The notes: a model not told the origin generated them from the sequence alone. 42,512 bases of DNA from an uncultured Alphaproteobacteria bacterium (GCA_903897605.1 CAIUCH010000012.1:1-42512), one strand, 5' to 3'. Positions 20,325 to 30,671 are shown, numbered from the stretch's first letter. Numbers and translations: made by a program.

Positions 20325-21908
20325 CTAGCGCGGCAGCGGCGCCAGCGCGGCAGCGATATCCGGCTTGCTTTCCACCGAAGGCAGAAAGGTGGGCGGCTTG
20401 CGGGCTGCGGTAGCGCGTTCGAATGCCGCGCCCAGCGCCAGCAATCGCGCTTCCGACCAAGCCGGTCCGATGAAGGACAGACCCGCAGGCAGGTCATGGA
20501 CATATCCCATCGGCACCGTCAGATGCGGATAACCGGAAGCGGCGGGAACAAAGGATGCGCCCGGCCCGTCATTGTCCCCCTTGATCACGTCCAGCCGGAA
20601 CACCGTATCTTCGGTGGCGCGGATCAAGGCATCGAGGTGATTCTGGGTGATGGTATTGTCCAAGAGGGCCCGCGTGCTTGTCACCAGATCGTCGCGCGCT
20701 AGGAGATAAGCGGGATCGTCCAGTCCCCCCTTTTCGTTCGCCATTTCGAAATAATCCTGATCGAACAATGCGAGTTCGCGCGGGGTGCGGGCATTGAAGG
20801 CAATCAGGTCGGCCAGCGTCTTGGGGCCCGCGCCGGGTAGGCTTTGCAGATAGACGCCGATATCGTGCTTGAGCTCGAACTTCAGCACCACGCCCTCCTC
20901 GTCGGAGGTGACAAGCGGCCGGATGAAGCCGTGGATCTCGACGATCTCCGCGCCTTCCTGCCGCAGGACGCCGAGGGCGCGCTGCAGCAGCGCTTCGGTG
21001 GCGGGCGGCGACTCATCCGGCGGCGGCAGAATGACGCCAAGCCGCTTGCCCTTGAGCGATGCTCCCGCCAGCGCCGCATAATCGGCGCGATGGGCGTCGG
21101 CCTCCGCGGTCGCGCCATCCAGCGGATCGCTGCCGGCCATTGCGGATAGCAGCAGCGCGGCATCCGCCACGCTCCGCGTCATCGGTCCTGCGGTGTCCTG
21201 GGTATGAGAGATCGGCACGATATGGGTGCGCGATATCAGCCCCACCGTCGGCTTCAGGGACACAAGGCTGTTGAACGCCCCCGGACAGACCAGCGAGCCA
21301 TTGGTTTCGGTGCCCAATGCCGCCGCCGCCAGACTGGCGGCCACCGCGGCACCGCTGCCGGCGCTGGAACCGCAGGTGCTGCGGTCCAGCACATAGGGAT
21401 TGCGGGTCCAGCCACCGATCGCCGACCAGCCGCTGATCGAATGGGTGGAACGGATATTGGCCCATTCGCTGAGATTGGTTTTGCCCAGGACGATCACGCC
21501 TGCCGCGCGCAGCCGCGCCACCACCGGCGCATCGCGATGGGTGACATTATTCGCCAGCGCCAGCGAACCGGCGGTGGTGGGCATCGCATCGAGGGTCTCG
21601 ATATTGTCCTTCACCAGGATCGGAATGCCATGCAGCGGTCCGCGCAGATGGCCAGCCTTGCGCTCACCATCCAGGGCCCGCGCCTGCGCCACGGCATCGG
21701 GATTAAGGGCGATCACGCTGTGGAGTTGCGGATCGAGCGCAGCGATGCGCGCCTGATAGGCTTGCACCAGCCCCACCGCGTCGACCCGCCCCGCTGTCAT
21801 GTCGGCTTGCAGGGTGGCGATGTCCTTTTCCGCAACGTCATAAGGCGCCGCCAGCGCCGGAACGACGAGCCCGACACTCAAAGCCGCCGCCAAGATCATT
21901 CCCCGCAT
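20325..21908 (-). CDS. Secreted amidase (amidase signature family)
   Basis: A 527-residue amidase-signature hydrolase with an N-terminal signal peptide (hydrophobic 4-20, A-L-A-A cleavage region), so it works outside the cytoplasm. The Ser-cisSer-Lys triad is present: Lys100 (I-L-V-K-D-N-I), Ser181 in C-G-S-S-A-G-S-G, and nucleophile Ser205 in T-E-T-N-G-S-L-V-C-P-G. The 24-residue Ser-Ser spacing equals that of fatty acid amide hydrolase. The variant T-N-G-S-L-V-C (family usual is GGSIRxP) appears in the secreted amidase subgroup I recall. Substrate cannot be read; the exported form makes a GatA role in tRNA amidation very unlikely. It lies 39 bp downstream of the GNAT gene and may share its transcript. 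Confidence 0.88.
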   Translation of the reverse strand: MRGMILAAALSVGLVVPALAAPYDVAEKDIATLQADMTAGRVDAVGLVQAYQARIAALDPQLHSVIALNPDAVAQARALDGERKAGHLRGPLHGIPILVKDNIETLDAMPTTAGSLALANNVTHRDAPVVARLRAAGVIVLGKTNLSEWANIRSTHSISGWSAIGGWTRNPYVLDRSTCGSSAGSGAAVAASLAAAALGTETNGSLVCPGAFNSLVSLKPTVGLISRTHIVPISHTQDTAGPMTRSVADAALLLSAMAGSDPLDGATAEADAHRADYAALAGASLKGKRLGVILPPPDESPPATEALLQRALGVLRQEGAEIVEIHGFIRPLVTSDEEGVVLKFELKHDIGVYLQSLPGAGPKTLADLIAFNARTPRELALFDQDYFEMANEKGGLDDPAYLLARDDLVTSTRALLDNTITQNHLDALIRATEDTVFRLDVIKGDNDGPGASFVPAASGYPHLTVPMGYVHDLPAGLSFIGPAWSEARLLALGAAFERATAARKPPTFLPSVESKPDIAAALAPLPR

Positions 21909-21947
21909 GTGAAACCCGCCCCGTCCATGATCCCGGCGATGATAGCG

Positions 21948-22439
21948 TTACAGCTGCTTCTGTAAAAACACCAAGGTCAGCCAGCGGTCGAATTTTCGGC
22001 CGATCTGCGGCAACCGTCCCGTCTCCTCGAAACCAAAGGCCTTGTGCAGTGCAATGCTGAGGGTGTTCTCACTGTCAATGCCGCCCACCAGGACATGCAG
22101 TCCCTGGGCGCGGCCCCTGTCGATCAGCGCTGCCAGCAGCGCCTTGCCGATGCCGCGGCCACGCGCATCCTCGCGCACATAAATCGAATGCTCGGCGCTG
22201 AGCCGATAGCCGGAGGGGCCACGAAACGACCCGTAGGTGGCATATCCCAGAAAACCCGATGCGTCCCGCGCCGCCAGCACGGTGTAATCGCGTTTGCGGG
22301 CCGCGAACCATTCGGCCATCTCCGCATCGCTCTTGGGATACTCATGGTAGGACGCGGTGGTATGGGCGGCGGTGTGATTGAGGATCGCCGTGATGGCGGG
22401 AAGATCCGCCTCCTGTGCCTCGTCGATCCAGTAATCCAT
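21948..22439 (-). CDS. GNAT N-acetyltransferase, phosphinothricin/methionine-sulfone type
   Basis: A 163-residue acetyltransferase of the PAT/MnaT group that uses acetyl-CoA to acetylate small amino-acid-like molecules. The GNAT fold begins I-D-E-A-Q-E-A-D-L-P-A-I. The acetyl-CoA loop is R-G-R-G-I-G-K-A-L-L (Arg/Gln-x-x-Gly-x-Gly/Ala type), preceded by S-I-Y-V-R-E-D-A, and the group-typical G-I-D-S-E-N-T-L-S-I-A-L-H follows, with F-G-F-E-E-T-G near the end. The start is the ATG at 22439; an upstream in-frame start would translate through the palindromic repeat. It is the first gene after ftsZ on the same strand, separated from it by that repeat. The natural substrate is unknown. Confidence 0.88.
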   Translation of the reverse strand: MDYWIDEAQEADLPAITAILNHTAAHTTASYHEYPKSDAEMAEWFAARKRDYTVLAARDASGFLGYATYGSFRGPSGYRLSAEHSIYVREDARGRGIGKALLAALIDRGRAQGLHVLVGGIDSENTLSIALHKAFGFEETGRLPQIGRKFDRWLTLVFLQKQL

Positions 22440-22448
22440 AATTGATTG

Positions 22449-22536
22449 CCCCCATCTGTGCGGCACGCGGGCAAGCCCGCTACCGCACATCTTCCCCCGC
22501 AAAAGGCTCCGCCTTGCGGGAGAAGAAAGCTGAGGC
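22449..22536. repeat. Palindromic dispersed repeat, copy A (downstream of ftsZ)
   Basis: Two adjacent hairpins fill most of the ftsZ-GNAT gap. Hairpin 1 (22458-22488) pairs GTGCGG with CCGCAC around an inner GCGGGC/GCCCGC. Hairpin 2 (22491-22525) pairs CTTC-C-CCCGCAA with TTGCGGG-A-GAAG. The same element occurs in reverse orientation at 42252-42341 with changed but still complementary stems. It resembles REP-type intergenic repeats. It may end or attenuate ftsZ transcription, but there is no T tract on the ftsZ side. Confidence 0.8.
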
Positions 22537-22562
22537 CAAGACGCACCGCCCGAATTAGCGCA

Positions 22563-24050
22563 TCAATTCGACTGCCTTCTCAGGAAAGCCGGAATCTCGA
22601 ACTGCTCATCCGTGCCGTGATCGGGGAACAGATCCTCCCCCGATGGCGGCGTCGCGGTCACGGGATCCGGCGCGACCGGCCGTTGCATCGGCGCGGCGGT
22701 GGCGCGGGGACGTTCGACCGAACCCGGCTCGGCGCGCATATCCGGCACGGCAGCCTTCTTGCGGCCGAACAGGCCCCAACCGGCCTTCTTGGGCGCCTTG
22801 GGACGTTGCGCCAAGGGCTGCTGATCGAGGGGACGATAGCTTTCCGTGGCCGGATAGCGCGGCGCGGCGGTGGCTGCCGGCACTTCGATCGCCGGCGTTT
22901 CCCGGCCGACCAAGGGCATCGCGGCTTCGGCGTGCATGGCCGGCGCATTCAATTCCGCGGCCAGGCTTTCGACCTGGGCCTGCACCGGGTTCACCGTCGC
23001 GACGGGTCTTGTGGGCTCCATGCGAAAAGCCTGGGGCTTCAGATGCGGACGTAGCGTATGGACCTTTTCCGGCAGCTTCATCATCTCGGCATCGATGCCG
23101 GTGGCGACCACCGACACACGGATACGGCCTTCCATCTCATCCAGGATGGTATTGCCGAAGATGATATTGGCGTCGGGATCGACTTCGGCGCGGATACGGT
23201 TGGCGGCCTGTTCGACTTCGAACAGCATGAGGTCCGGCCCGCCGGTGATGTTGATCAGAACGCCCTTGGCGCCCTTCATGGTGACATCGTCCAGCAGCGG
23301 GTTGGAGATCGCCATGTCGGCGGCCCGGATGGCGCGGTCCTCGCCCTCGGCCTCGCCGGTGCCCATCATCGCCTTGCCCATCTCGGTGATCACCGACTTG
23401 ATGTCGGCGAAGTCCAGACTGATGAGGCCTGGCATGACAATAAGGTCGGTGACACCGCGCACACCGGCATGCAGCACCTCGTCGGCCATGGCGAAGGCTT
23501 GGGACATGGTGGTGCGGTCGGAAGCGACGCGGAACAGATTCTGATTGGGAATGACGATCAAGGTATGGACGAATTGCTGCAGCTCGGTGATGCCTTTCTC
23601 GGCCACCCGCATGCGGCGATCCCCTTCCAGGGCGAAAGGCTTGGTGACCACGCCGACGGTCAGAATGCCCGCTTCGCGCACCGCGCGCGCGATAACGGGG
23701 GCTGCGCCGGTGCCGGTGCCGCCGCCCATGCCGGCGGCGATGAACACCATATGGGCGCCGGCCAGGTGATCCATGATTTCCGCAAGCGATTCCTCGGCGC
23801 CGGCCCGTCCGACTTCCGGCTGGGCGCCCGCGCCCAGGCCTTCGGTGGTTGCGGCGCCCAGCTGGATGCGATGTTCGGCCTTGGATTGGGCCAGCGCCTG
23901 GGCGTCGGTGTTGGCGACGACGAAATCGACGCCGTCGAGACCTGCCTCGATCATATTGTTGACGGCATTGCCGCCGGCGCCGCCGACACCGAGCACGGTG
24001 ATGCGGGGACGCAATTCCTTGGTCTCAGGTAATTTGAGGTGGATCGCCAT
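22563..24050 (-). CDS. ftsZ: Cell division protein FtsZ
   Basis: Tubulin-like GTPase that forms the Z ring. The 495-residue protein has the N-terminal [10 protein letters not shown] (21-30), the GTP signature G-G-G-T-G-T-G (109-115), N-P-L-L-D-D as the T7-loop region and M-A-I-S-N before it. A long variable linker rich in Pro/Ala (about 325-480) follows, as is usual in alphaproteobacteria. The C-terminal peptide [10 protein letters not shown] is the docking site for FtsA and other partners. A good Shine-Dalgarno, GAGGAG, stands upstream of the ATG. The 83-bp gap behind ftsA carries four GANTC words, so ftsZ may have its own cell-cycle-regulated promoter. Confidence 0.98.
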   Translation of the reverse strand: MAIHLKLPETKELRPRITVLGVGGAGGNAVNNMIEAGLDGVDFVVANTDAQALAQSKAEHRIQLGAATTEGLGAGAQPEVGRAGAEESLAEIMDHLAGAHMVFIAAGMGGGTGTGAAPVIARAVREAGILTVGVVTKPFALEGDRRMRVAEKGITELQQFVHTLIVIPNQNLFRVASDRTTMSQAFAMADEVLHAGVRGVTDLIVMPGLISLDFADIKSVITEMGKAMMGTGEAEGEDRAIRAADMAISNPLLDDVTMKGAKGVLINITGGPDLMLFEVEQAANRIRAEVDPDANIIFGNTILDEMEGRIRVSVVATGIDAEMMKLPEKVHTLRPHLKPQAFRMEPTRPVATVNPVQAQVESLAAELNAPAMHAEAAMPLVGRETPAIEVPAATAAPRYPATESYRPLDQQPLAQRPKAPKKAGWGLFGRKKAAVPDMRAEPGSVERPRATAAPMQRPVAPDPVTATPPSGEDLFPDHGTDEQFEIPAFLRRQSN

Positions 24051-24056
24051 GTTTTA

Positions 24057-24135
24057 GAGTCTCCTCAGTGACAGCGGGAAGCCGCCTTGCAAACGCCCGA
24101 ATCGCCCAATTGATTCGCTTTTATTATGTTGAATC
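24057..24135. promoter_or_regulatory. Cluster of four GANTC (CcrM-type) sites upstream of ftsZ
   Basis: GAGTC (24057-24061), GAATC (24099-24103), GATTC (24112-24116) and GAATC (24131-24135, touching the ftsA stop) lie within 79 bp. The middle two form an inverted repeat CGAATC-8 bp-GATTCG. GANTC is the CcrM methylation site of alphaproteobacteria. In Caulobacter ftsZ transcription responds to methylation and GcrA, so the cluster may tie ftsZ expression to replication. No -35/-10 pair could be fixed. Confidence 0.5.
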
Positions 24136-25414
24136 ATTCCAACCACCGGCCGGTCAACCGTCCAAGCCAACCTTTGTCTTTTTGCGCCGGCCGCATCATG
24201 GCGAGGTCGGGATTGATCATTTCTGGCGGCATGGTCGCGCCCGCCATCAAAAGCCCCATCGCGGCGGCATAGTCCGGTCCGACATTGGCGGCGGCCAGGC
24301 CGGGGAAATTCTGCGGCCGGCCGATCCGCACCTGCTTGTTGAGAATGCGCGCCGCCAACTCGCGGGTACCCGCCAATTGGCTGGCGCCGCCGGTCAGCAC
24401 CGCCCGGCGGCCCGCCGCGGCGTCGAATCCGGACGCCTGAAGACGCCTTTGCACTTCCTCGAAAATATCGTCCAACCGCGCCTGGATGATGCGGGTGAGC
24501 ATGGAGCGGGGAACCCTGAGCGCCGTATCGTCGCCCTCCTCGCCCATCTGGGGGATGGAAACCACGTCGGTGCCGACTTCCAGATCGCCCAGCGCGGCGC
24601 CAAACAGGTTCTTGACCCGCTCGGCGGCCGAGATCGGCGCCGCCAGCATCTGGGCGATGTCGGTGGTGACGGTGAAGCCACCCTTGGGCACCACATCCGC
24701 ATAGACCAAGTGACCTTCCAGGAACACGGCGATGGAGGTGCAGCCGCCGCCCATGTCGATCACGGTGGCGCCGATCTGTTTTTCGTCCTCGCTGAGCGTG
24801 GCCAGGCCCGAGGCATAGGCCGAGAACAGGGTGCCCACCACATTGAGATGGCAGCGCTCCACCGCCAGCTTGAGATTCTGAAGCGGGCTGGGTTTGACCG
24901 CCACCGCATGCATGGCGACGCCGATGCGCTGGCAGAACATGCCGGACGGATTGCGCACACCCCGGGCCTCGTCCACCACATAGGCGGTGGGGGCGCTTTG
25001 AATGACTTCGTGACCGTCCAGGCGGCAGCGCTCGCGGCCATCATTCAAGAGCGCACGCAGATGCGCGTCCGATACCAGGGCGCCGTCCAGCGCCATCACG
25101 GCGCGGCTGTTGACCGAGACCGGTTGGCCGCAATTGACCGAAATCAGCACATTCTGGATGCGGGCATCGGCATGGTTTTCCGCCGCCGCGACGCAATCGC
25201 GGATGGATTCCTCCGCCAGTTCCAGGCTGGTCACCGTGCCGGCGCGGATGCCGGCGCTTTCGCGCAGCGCGCTGCCCAGGATCTTCAGCGTCCCCTGCTC
25301 GGCCCGTCCGATGACGCAGGCCACCTTGGAGGAGCCGATATCCAGCGCCGACACCAGCCCGGGCCGGTAGGCGGGAATCTCATTGTTGACGCGCAATCGG
25401 ATCGCCTCGCCCAT
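24134..25414 (-). CDS. ftsA: Cell division protein FtsA
   Basis: Actin-like ATPase that anchors FtsZ to the membrane and recruits later division proteins. The 426 residues show the phosphate-1 region A-L-D-I-G-S-S-K-V, the 1C domain unique to FtsA (about 90-170), phosphate-2 V-I-D-M-G-G-G-C-T-S-I-A and the adenosine motif L-T-G-G-A-S-Q-L. The C-terminal G-W-L-G-R-L-T-G-R-W-L-E is the amphipathic membrane-targeting helix. The ATG follows the ftsQ stop by 2 bp, so the two are probably coupled. The 83-bp gap after it to ftsZ is one of the widest in the cluster. Confidence 0.97.
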   Translation of the reverse strand: MGEAIRLRVNNEIPAYRPGLVSALDIGSSKVACVIGRAEQGTLKILGSALRESAGIRAGTVTSLELAEESIRDCVAAAENHADARIQNVLISVNCGQPVSVNSRAVMALDGALVSDAHLRALLNDGRERCRLDGHEVIQSAPTAYVVDEARGVRNPSGMFCQRIGVAMHAVAVKPSPLQNLKLAVERCHLNVVGTLFSAYASGLATLSEDEKQIGATVIDMGGGCTSIAVFLEGHLVYADVVPKGGFTVTTDIAQMLAAPISAAERVKNLFGAALGDLEVGTDVVSIPQMGEEGDDTALRVPRSMLTRIIQARLDDIFEEVQRRLQASGFDAAAGRRAVLTGGASQLAGTRELAARILNKQVRIGRPQNFPGLAAANVGPDYAAAMGLLMAGATMPPEMINPDLAMMRPAQKDKGWLGRLTGRWLE

Positions 25415-25416
25415 CT

Positions 25417-26352
25417 TCAGGTCTCTTTCCCGCGTTGAACGTCTTTCTTCTCGCCGCTGCGCAGGACGAAGAAATACTGCGTCGGCGAACGCAGATCGAT
25501 TTCGGTGACGTCCCGTTCCAGGATGCCAGAATCCACGATCAGATGTTCCAGCGCGTCCAGCTCCTTGTTCCAGCCGGTTTCCGGCAGCTTGACCACCACG
25601 CCGTCATTCAGGATCAGGTTCCAGCGCCGCTGGGAGACATATTCATAGGCCGCGACCCGGGCGGCGACGGCGCGATGTCCCGTCACCGCGTCTACCAAAT
25701 CCGTCGCGACTTCGGGCGCGCCGGCGCCCACCAGCTTGGGCAGCCGGGCGAATTTCTCCAGTCCCTGGGTGGTGATGACGCCGCCGGCGCGTTCCACCAC
25801 GGCGACACCGTGCGGGGACAGCCAGAGGGCGAAGGGCCGCTTCTCCACCACCGTGACGAAGATGGAGTCCGGATAGCGGCGCACCACATCGGCGGAGGCA
25901 ATCCAGTCCAGCGCCATGATGCGGCCGCGGGCCTGGGCCAGCTTGGCGTCGAAGATGGATTCGCCCGGCTTCATGCCCAGTGCCGCCAGAATGGTTTCGG
26001 GCGGCACGCGGCTGTTGCCGGCCAGATGGATTTCCGAAATGCCGAAGCCGGCATCCGCTACGACCGCGTCGATCGCGTTATCGATGCCGTGAACGGTGCG
26101 CCCGACCGTGCCGCTGGCGAACAAGGCCGCGATGGCGGCGAACAGCATCAGTCCCAATGTCATCAGCATGACAGGGCGCCGGATCAGCCCCCCGGCGCGG
26201 CGAACCAAAGCGGAAAGAATACTGTCTCGCAGCGATCCACGCTGGCTGAAATTCTTGCCAGACGACACGTCGCGCACCGGGCGCGCCGGCTTGCGCGTGG
26301 CGCGGGCGCGGGGATTGTCGCGGCTTTTGCGTTCCAGCTTCAGCGATCGCAT
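25417..26352 (-). CDS. ftsQ: Cell division protein FtsQ
   Basis: Bitopic inner-membrane protein that links FtsA-side and FtsL/B-side divisome proteins. The 311 residues have a long basic cytoplasmic tail (1-55, many Arg/Lys) and one membrane segment (about 60-81). The POTRA domain begins [14 protein letters not shown] and includes [15 protein letters not shown], and the beta domain ends [11 protein letters not shown]. The ATG at 26352 is chosen because it begins the typical tail; a longer frame upstream would be read inside ddl. It overlaps the end of ddl by 13 bp. Confidence 0.95.
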   Translation of the reverse strand: MRSLKLERKSRDNPRARATRKPARPVRDVSSGKNFSQRGSLRDSILSALVRRAGGLIRRPVMLMTLGLMLFAAIAALFASGTVGRTVHGIDNAIDAVVADAGFGISEIHLAGNSRVPPETILAALGMKPGESIFDAKLAQARGRIMALDWIASADVVRRYPDSIFVTVVEKRPFALWLSPHGVAVVERAGGVITTQGLEKFARLPKLVGAGAPEVATDLVDAVTGHRAVAARVAAYEYVSQRRWNLILNDGVVVKLPETGWNKELDALEHLIVDSGILERDVTEIDLRSPTQYFFVLRSGEKKDVQRGKET

Positions 26353-27263
26353 GACGCGTCCTCCACCAGCCAGCGGCACAATTGGGCGTAGGAGATTCCG
26401 ATATGCGAGGCTTGTTCCGGCACCAGGGAGGTCGGCGTCATCCCCGGCTGGGTGTTGGTTTCCAGCAAGATCAGGCGGGGTTTTTCGCCGGTGTCGTCGT
26501 AGCGGAAATCGGTGCGCGACACGCCGCGGCAGCCCAAGGCGCGATGCGCCCGGAGCGCCAGGTCCATGCAATCCTCGGTGATGGCCGCCGGCAGCTTGGC
26601 GGGCAGGATATGGCGCGAGCCGCCGGCCGCGTATTTGGCTTCATAGTCATAGAATTCCAGATCGGTGACAATTTCGGTCACACCCAGGGCGCGCTCGCCC
26701 ATCACCGAGACGGTGAGTTCGCGGCCCGGCACGAATTCCTCCACCATCATGTCGTTCGACAGATTCCATTGGTCGCTGCCCAGGGCGGCGGGCGGGCGAT
26801 TGTCACCGGGGCGGATGATGAAGACGCCGACGCTGGAGCCTTCATTGACCGGCTTGACGACATAGGGAGGCTCCATCAGATGCCGCGCGGCGACATCCTT
26901 GCGGCTTGCCAGGATCGATTTTACGACAGGCAGACCAGCCGCGCGATAGACATCCTTGGTGCGCTCCTTGTGCATCGCCAAGGCCGATGCCAGCACGCCC
27001 GAATGGGTGTAGGGCAGGCGCATCAATTCCAGCAGCCCCTGCACCGTGCCGTCCTCGCCGAATCGCCCATGCAGCGCATTAAATACAGCGTCGGGCTTCG
27101 CCTGATATAGTTGATCGCCGGGATTATCGCCGGGATCGATGCTCATTGGCTCGAAACCTTCCTCTGCCAGCGCCTTCATGACGCCGCGGCCGGAGGAGAG
27201 ACTCACCTCCCGTTCCGCCGAGCGGCCGCCCATCAGAACCGCGATGCGCTTGTAAACGGTCAT
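26340..27263 (-). CDS. ddl: D-alanine--D-alanine ligase
   Basis: Joins two D-alanines with ATP for the end of the muropeptide stem; a cytoplasmic ATP-grasp enzyme. The 307-residue protein has [16 protein letters not shown] near the N-terminus (Glu and Ser for the first D-Ala site), [31 protein letters not shown] for ATP, and the closing [15 protein letters not shown]. DdlB-type length. The ATG at 27263 overlaps the murB stop by ATGA. Confidence 0.97.
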   Translation of the reverse strand: MTVYKRIAVLMGGRSAEREVSLSSGRGVMKALAEEGFEPMSIDPGDNPGDQLYQAKPDAVFNALHGRFGEDGTVQGLLELMRLPYTHSGVLASALAMHKERTKDVYRAAGLPVVKSILASRKDVAARHLMEPPYVVKPVNEGSSVGVFIIRPGDNRPPAALGSDQWNLSNDMMVEEFVPGRELTVSVMGERALGVTEIVTDLEFYDYEAKYAAGGSRHILPAKLPAAITEDCMDLALRAHRALGCRGVSRTDFRYDDTGEKPRLILLETNTQPGMTPTSLVPEQASHIGISYAQLCRWLVEDASCDR

Positions 27264-28177
27264 GGCCGGACCCCGGCGGCAAGGGGCACGCCGACGCGCT
27301 TGATTTCCCATTCCAGGGCGACACCTTCGCGTTCCCAGACGCGGCGCTTGACCTCTTCGCCCAAGGCCTCGATGTCCGACGCGGTGGCATCGCCCGTATT
27401 GATGAGGAAATTGCAGTGCTTCTCGCTGACCTGGGCCGCGCCATGGGTCAGACCCCGGCAGCCGGCACGGTCGATTAACTCCCAGGCCTTCAGTCCGGGT
27501 GGATTCTTGAAGGTCGAGCCGCCGGTCTTGGCGCGGATCGGCTGGCTGGCTTCGCGGTTGGCCGCCAGCTCTTCCATCCGGGCCTTGATCGCTTCCGGCT
27601 TGTCGGGCGTTCCCTCAAACACGGCCTCGACAAAAATCAGATCGTCGCCGGCGGTGGTCTTGCGATAGGAAAAGCCCATCTCGCCGCACGTCAGCGTGAC
27701 CTTGTTGCCATGGCCGTCCAAGGCCGTGGCTGCCACGAAAATATCGGCAATTTCGCGGCCATAACAGCCTGCGTTCATTCTGAGCGCGCCGCCCACGGTG
27801 CCTGGCACGCCGCGGAGGAATTCCAGGCCGGCAATGCCCGCATCGGCGGCGGTGCGCGCCACGGCGGCGTCCAGCGCCGCGGCGCCCGCGCGAACGCGGC
27901 TGCCGCTGGCTTCGATCTTGCCGAAACTGGCCGGCAGGCGCACCACCGCGCCGGGAATGCCGCCATCGCGCACCAGAAGATTGGACCCCACACCGATCAC
28001 ATGGATCGGCAAGTCACCGGATCGCGCCGCCAGGAACATGGCGAGATCTTCGACATCCGCAGGACGGAATAGGACTTCGGCCGCGCCACCGGCGCGAAAC
28101 CACACCATCTCCTTCAGCGCCGCATCGCGGACGACCGAACCGCGCACCGGCGGAAGCATGTCGCAAGGCCTGGTCAT
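27260..28177 (-). CDS. murB: UDP-N-acetylenolpyruvoylglucosamine reductase
   Basis: FAD/NADPH enzyme that reduces UDP-GlcNAc-enolpyruvate to UDP-MurNAc. The 305 residues have the flavin-binding start (T-W-F-type block here [11 protein letters not shown]), [14 protein letters not shown] and [15 protein letters not shown]. The catalytic serine region [10 protein letters not shown] is of the shorter type II MurB kind. The N-terminus is complete. Both ends use ATGA overlaps (murC upstream, ddl downstream). Confidence 0.97.
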   Translation of the reverse strand: MTRPCDMLPPVRGSVVRDAALKEMVWFRAGGAAEVLFRPADVEDLAMFLAARSGDLPIHVIGVGSNLLVRDGGIPGAVVRLPASFGKIEASGSRVRAGAAALDAAVARTAADAGIAGLEFLRGVPGTVGGALRMNAGCYGREIADIFVAATALDGHGNKVTLTCGEMGFSYRKTTAGDDLIFVEAVFEGTPDKPEAIKARMEELAANREASQPIRAKTGGSTFKNPPGLKAWELIDRAGCRGLTHGAAQVSEKHCNFLINTGDATASDIEALGEEVKRRVWEREGVALEWEIKRVGVPLAAGVRP

Positions 28178-29595
28178 AAGGCCTCCAGCTTCTTCTGGAG
28201 CCCATGCATCCAGCCCGTGATCGAACCGGCGCCAAGCCCCACCACCACGCCGCCGGGTTTCAGATGGGGCGCCACCGCGGCGGCAAGATCACCTTCGCCG
28301 TCGATCGTAATGACATTGCGGTGGCCATGGGCGCGCAGCGCTTCGGCATAGCTGTCGCGGTTGATGCCTTCGATCGGCTGTTCGCCAGCGGCATAGACCG
28401 GCGCGATGATGGCGACATCGGCATCGTTCAGGCATTTGGCGAATTGCTCGAATGTGTCGCGCAACCGGGTGAAGCGATGCGGCTGCACCACCGCCACCAC
28501 CGGACCGCTGTAAGCCTGGCGCGCGGCCTTGAGCGCGGCGGCGATCTTGAAGGGATTGTGCGCATAATCGTCGATGATGGCCGCGCCGTGCCATTCACCA
28601 ATCTTGGAAAAGCGGCGCCCGACGCCTTTGAAGCCGGCCAGCGCCCGGCGGATCACATCATCGCTCACGCCCAACTCGCGCGCCACCACGATCGCAGCCA
28701 GCGAGTTCTGCACATTGTGGTCGCCCGGCATCGGCAGGCTGAGATGATCGAGCCGGGTCTCGGTGCCCTTGCGGCGATCGGTGAAAACCACATCGTAATG
28801 CGAGGCGCCTTCGGAATAGCGGACATTGACGGCGCGCGCATCGGCCTGAGGACTGAAGCCATAGGTAATGATGCGGCGGTCGGTGATGCGTCCCACCATC
28901 GCCTGCACTTCCGGATGATCCAGACATAACACCGCGAAACCATAGAAAGGCACATTCTCGACAAAGCGCTGGAAAGCATCGCGCATGGCGTCGAAGGTGC
29001 CGTAATAATCCAGATGATCGGGATCGGCGTTGGTCACCACCGCCACGGTGGCAGGAAGACGCAGGAATGTGCCGTCGCTTTCATCGGCTTCCACCACCAC
29101 CCATTCGCCCGCGCCCAGCCGCGCATTGGTGCCATAGGCATTGATGATGCCGCCATTGACCACGGTCGGGTCCATCCCGCCCGCATCCAGCAAGGCCGCG
29201 ACCATGGTGGTGGTGGTGGTCTTGCCGTTGGTGCCGGCGATGGCGACGCAGGAGCGCAGCCGCATGATCTCGGCCAGCATCTCGGCGCGGCGCACCAGCG
29301 GCAGCGACAAGGCCCGCGCCGCATCGAACTCGACATTGCCGGGCTTCACCGCCGAGGAATAAACCACGGCATGGGCGTTCTTGAGATTTTCCGCGGCGTG
29401 GCCGATCGCGATCTCGATGCCCATGGCGCGCAGGCGTTTGACATTGGCGCTATCGGCCACGTCCGAGCCCTGCACCTTGTAGCCTAGATTGTGCATGATC
29501 TCGGCGATGCCCGACATGCCGATGCCGCCGATGCCGATGAAATGAATGGCGCCGATATCCAGCGGAACCCGGGTGGTGACAGGCATGGCCATCAT
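28174..29595 (-). CDS. murC: UDP-N-acetylmuramate--L-alanine ligase
   Basis: Adds the first amino acid, L-alanine, to UDP-MurNAc using ATP. The 473 residues carry the UDP-binding [14 protein letters not shown] (18-31), the ATP loop G-T-N-G-K-T-T (121-127), E-A-D-E-S-D-G-T in the middle domain and D-D-Y-A-H-N-P at the start of the third domain. Ordinary length. Start at 29595 because that ATG overlaps the murG TGA by four bases; ATG codons at 29592 and 29586 are alternatives that change only the first few residues. Confidence 0.97.
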   Translation of the reverse strand: MMAMPVTTRVPLDIGAIHFIGIGGIGMSGIAEIMHNLGYKVQGSDVADSANVKRLRAMGIEIAIGHAAENLKNAHAVVYSSAVKPGNVEFDAARALSLPLVRRAEMLAEIMRLRSCVAIAGTNGKTTTTTMVAALLDAGGMDPTVVNGGIINAYGTNARLGAGEWVVVEADESDGTFLRLPATVAVVTNADPDHLDYYGTFDAMRDAFQRFVENVPFYGFAVLCLDHPEVQAMVGRITDRRIITYGFSPQADARAVNVRYSEGASHYDVVFTDRRKGTETRLDHLSLPMPGDHNVQNSLAAIVVARELGVSDDVIRRALAGFKGVGRRFSKIGEWHGAAIIDDYAHNPFKIAAALKAARQAYSGPVVAVVQPHRFTRLRDTFEQFAKCLNDADVAIIAPVYAAGEQPIEGINRDSYAEALRAHGHRNVITIDGEGDLAAAVAPHLKPGGVVVGLGAGSITGWMHGLQKKLEAL

Positions 29596-30671
29596 GCGGC
29601 GTTCCTTGCAAGACTATCGACCATGTCGGCCAGCTTGCCGGCTGCATCCGGCACGGCCAGGGCATGGGCGGCGGCGGCACGGCCCGCCAATTGGGCCGGC
29701 GCGGAAAAAATTCCGGAAAGCATCTGGGCCAATGAATCCGGGGTCAAATCTCGCTGCGAGACCGTCCAGCCCGCGCCGGCGCGGGACAGGATTTCGGCAT
29801 TGGGGGTCTGATTGTCGTCCAGCGCATGCGGCAGCGGCACCAGGATGGCGGGACGGCCGATCGCCATCAATTCGGCCACGGTGCCGGCGCCGGCGCGGCC
29901 GATCACCAGATTGGCTTCCGCCATGCGCTGCGGCAGATCGGAAAAGAAGGGTTGAAGTTCGGCGCGGATTTCGGCGTTGGCGTAGATCGCACGCACCGTC
30001 TCGATGTCTTCGGCGCGGCATTGTTGAACCAGTTGCAGCCGGATTTTCAAGGCATGCGGCAGCCGCGTGATGGCCTGGGGCACAATTTCGCTGAACGCGC
30101 GCGCGCCCTGGCTGCCGCCGAACACCAGAAGACGCAGCGGTCCATTCGCGACAGGCATTCGGTAGGGCGCCCCCCACAATTGAATCACTTCCGGCCGCAG
30201 CGGATTGCCGGTCAGCACGATCTTGGTTTTGTCGCGCGGCGCGAAACGGGCGATGGGAAATGCCGCGGCCACGCGCTTCACCTGGTTCATCACCAGCCGG
30301 TTGGCGCGGCCCACCACTGCATTCTGCTCAAGGATGGCGGTGGGAATGCGCGCCAGGCTGGCCGCCAACATCACCGGCACCGAGGGATAGCCCCCAAAGC
30401 CGATCACCGCGGCCGGCTTCAGCCGCAGCAGCTTGGCGAAAGCCTGGATGACGCCGGCCGCAATCTTGAAGGGCGCCGCCAGCGAATTGAACGGCGCGGA
30501 CGAGACGGTCTCGATCCGCGCACCCGGAAAGGAGGTGGCGTAGTTGGCGAAGCGCGTATCGGTCATCACCACGATCGAACGGCCGCGACGACTGAGCTCA
30601 CCTGCCAATGCCTGGGCGGGAAAGAGATGTCCGCCGGTGCCACCGGCCGAAAGGACGATCACACCCGTCAT
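29592..30671 (-). CDS. murG: UDP-GlcNAc:lipid I N-acetylglucosaminyltransferase MurG
   Basis: Adds GlcNAc to lipid I on the inner face of the cytoplasmic membrane, giving lipid II. The GT-B enzyme of 359 residues has [12 protein letters not shown] (8-19), [20 protein letters not shown], then the second domain with V-F-G-G-S-Q-G-A-R and the donor site [11 protein letters not shown] and P-H-A-L-D-D-N-Q. The ATG at 30671 overlaps the ftsW stop by ATGA; the open frame extends further upstream only as an out-of-frame reading of ftsW. Confidence 0.97.
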   Translation of the reverse strand: MTGVIVLSAGGTGGHLFPAQALAGELSRRGRSIVVMTDTRFANYATSFPGARIETVSSAPFNSLAAPFKIAAGVIQAFAKLLRLKPAAVIGFGGYPSVPVMLAASLARIPTAILEQNAVVGRANRLVMNQVKRVAAAFPIARFAPRDKTKIVLTGNPLRPEVIQLWGAPYRMPVANGPLRLLVFGGSQGARAFSEIVPQAITRLPHALKIRLQLVQQCRAEDIETVRAIYANAEIRAELQPFFSDLPQRMAEANLVIGRAGAGTVAELMAIGRPAILVPLPHALDDNQTPNAEILSRAGAGWTVSQRDLTPDSLAQMLSGIFSAPAQLAGRAAAAHALAVPDAAGKLADMVDSLARNAA

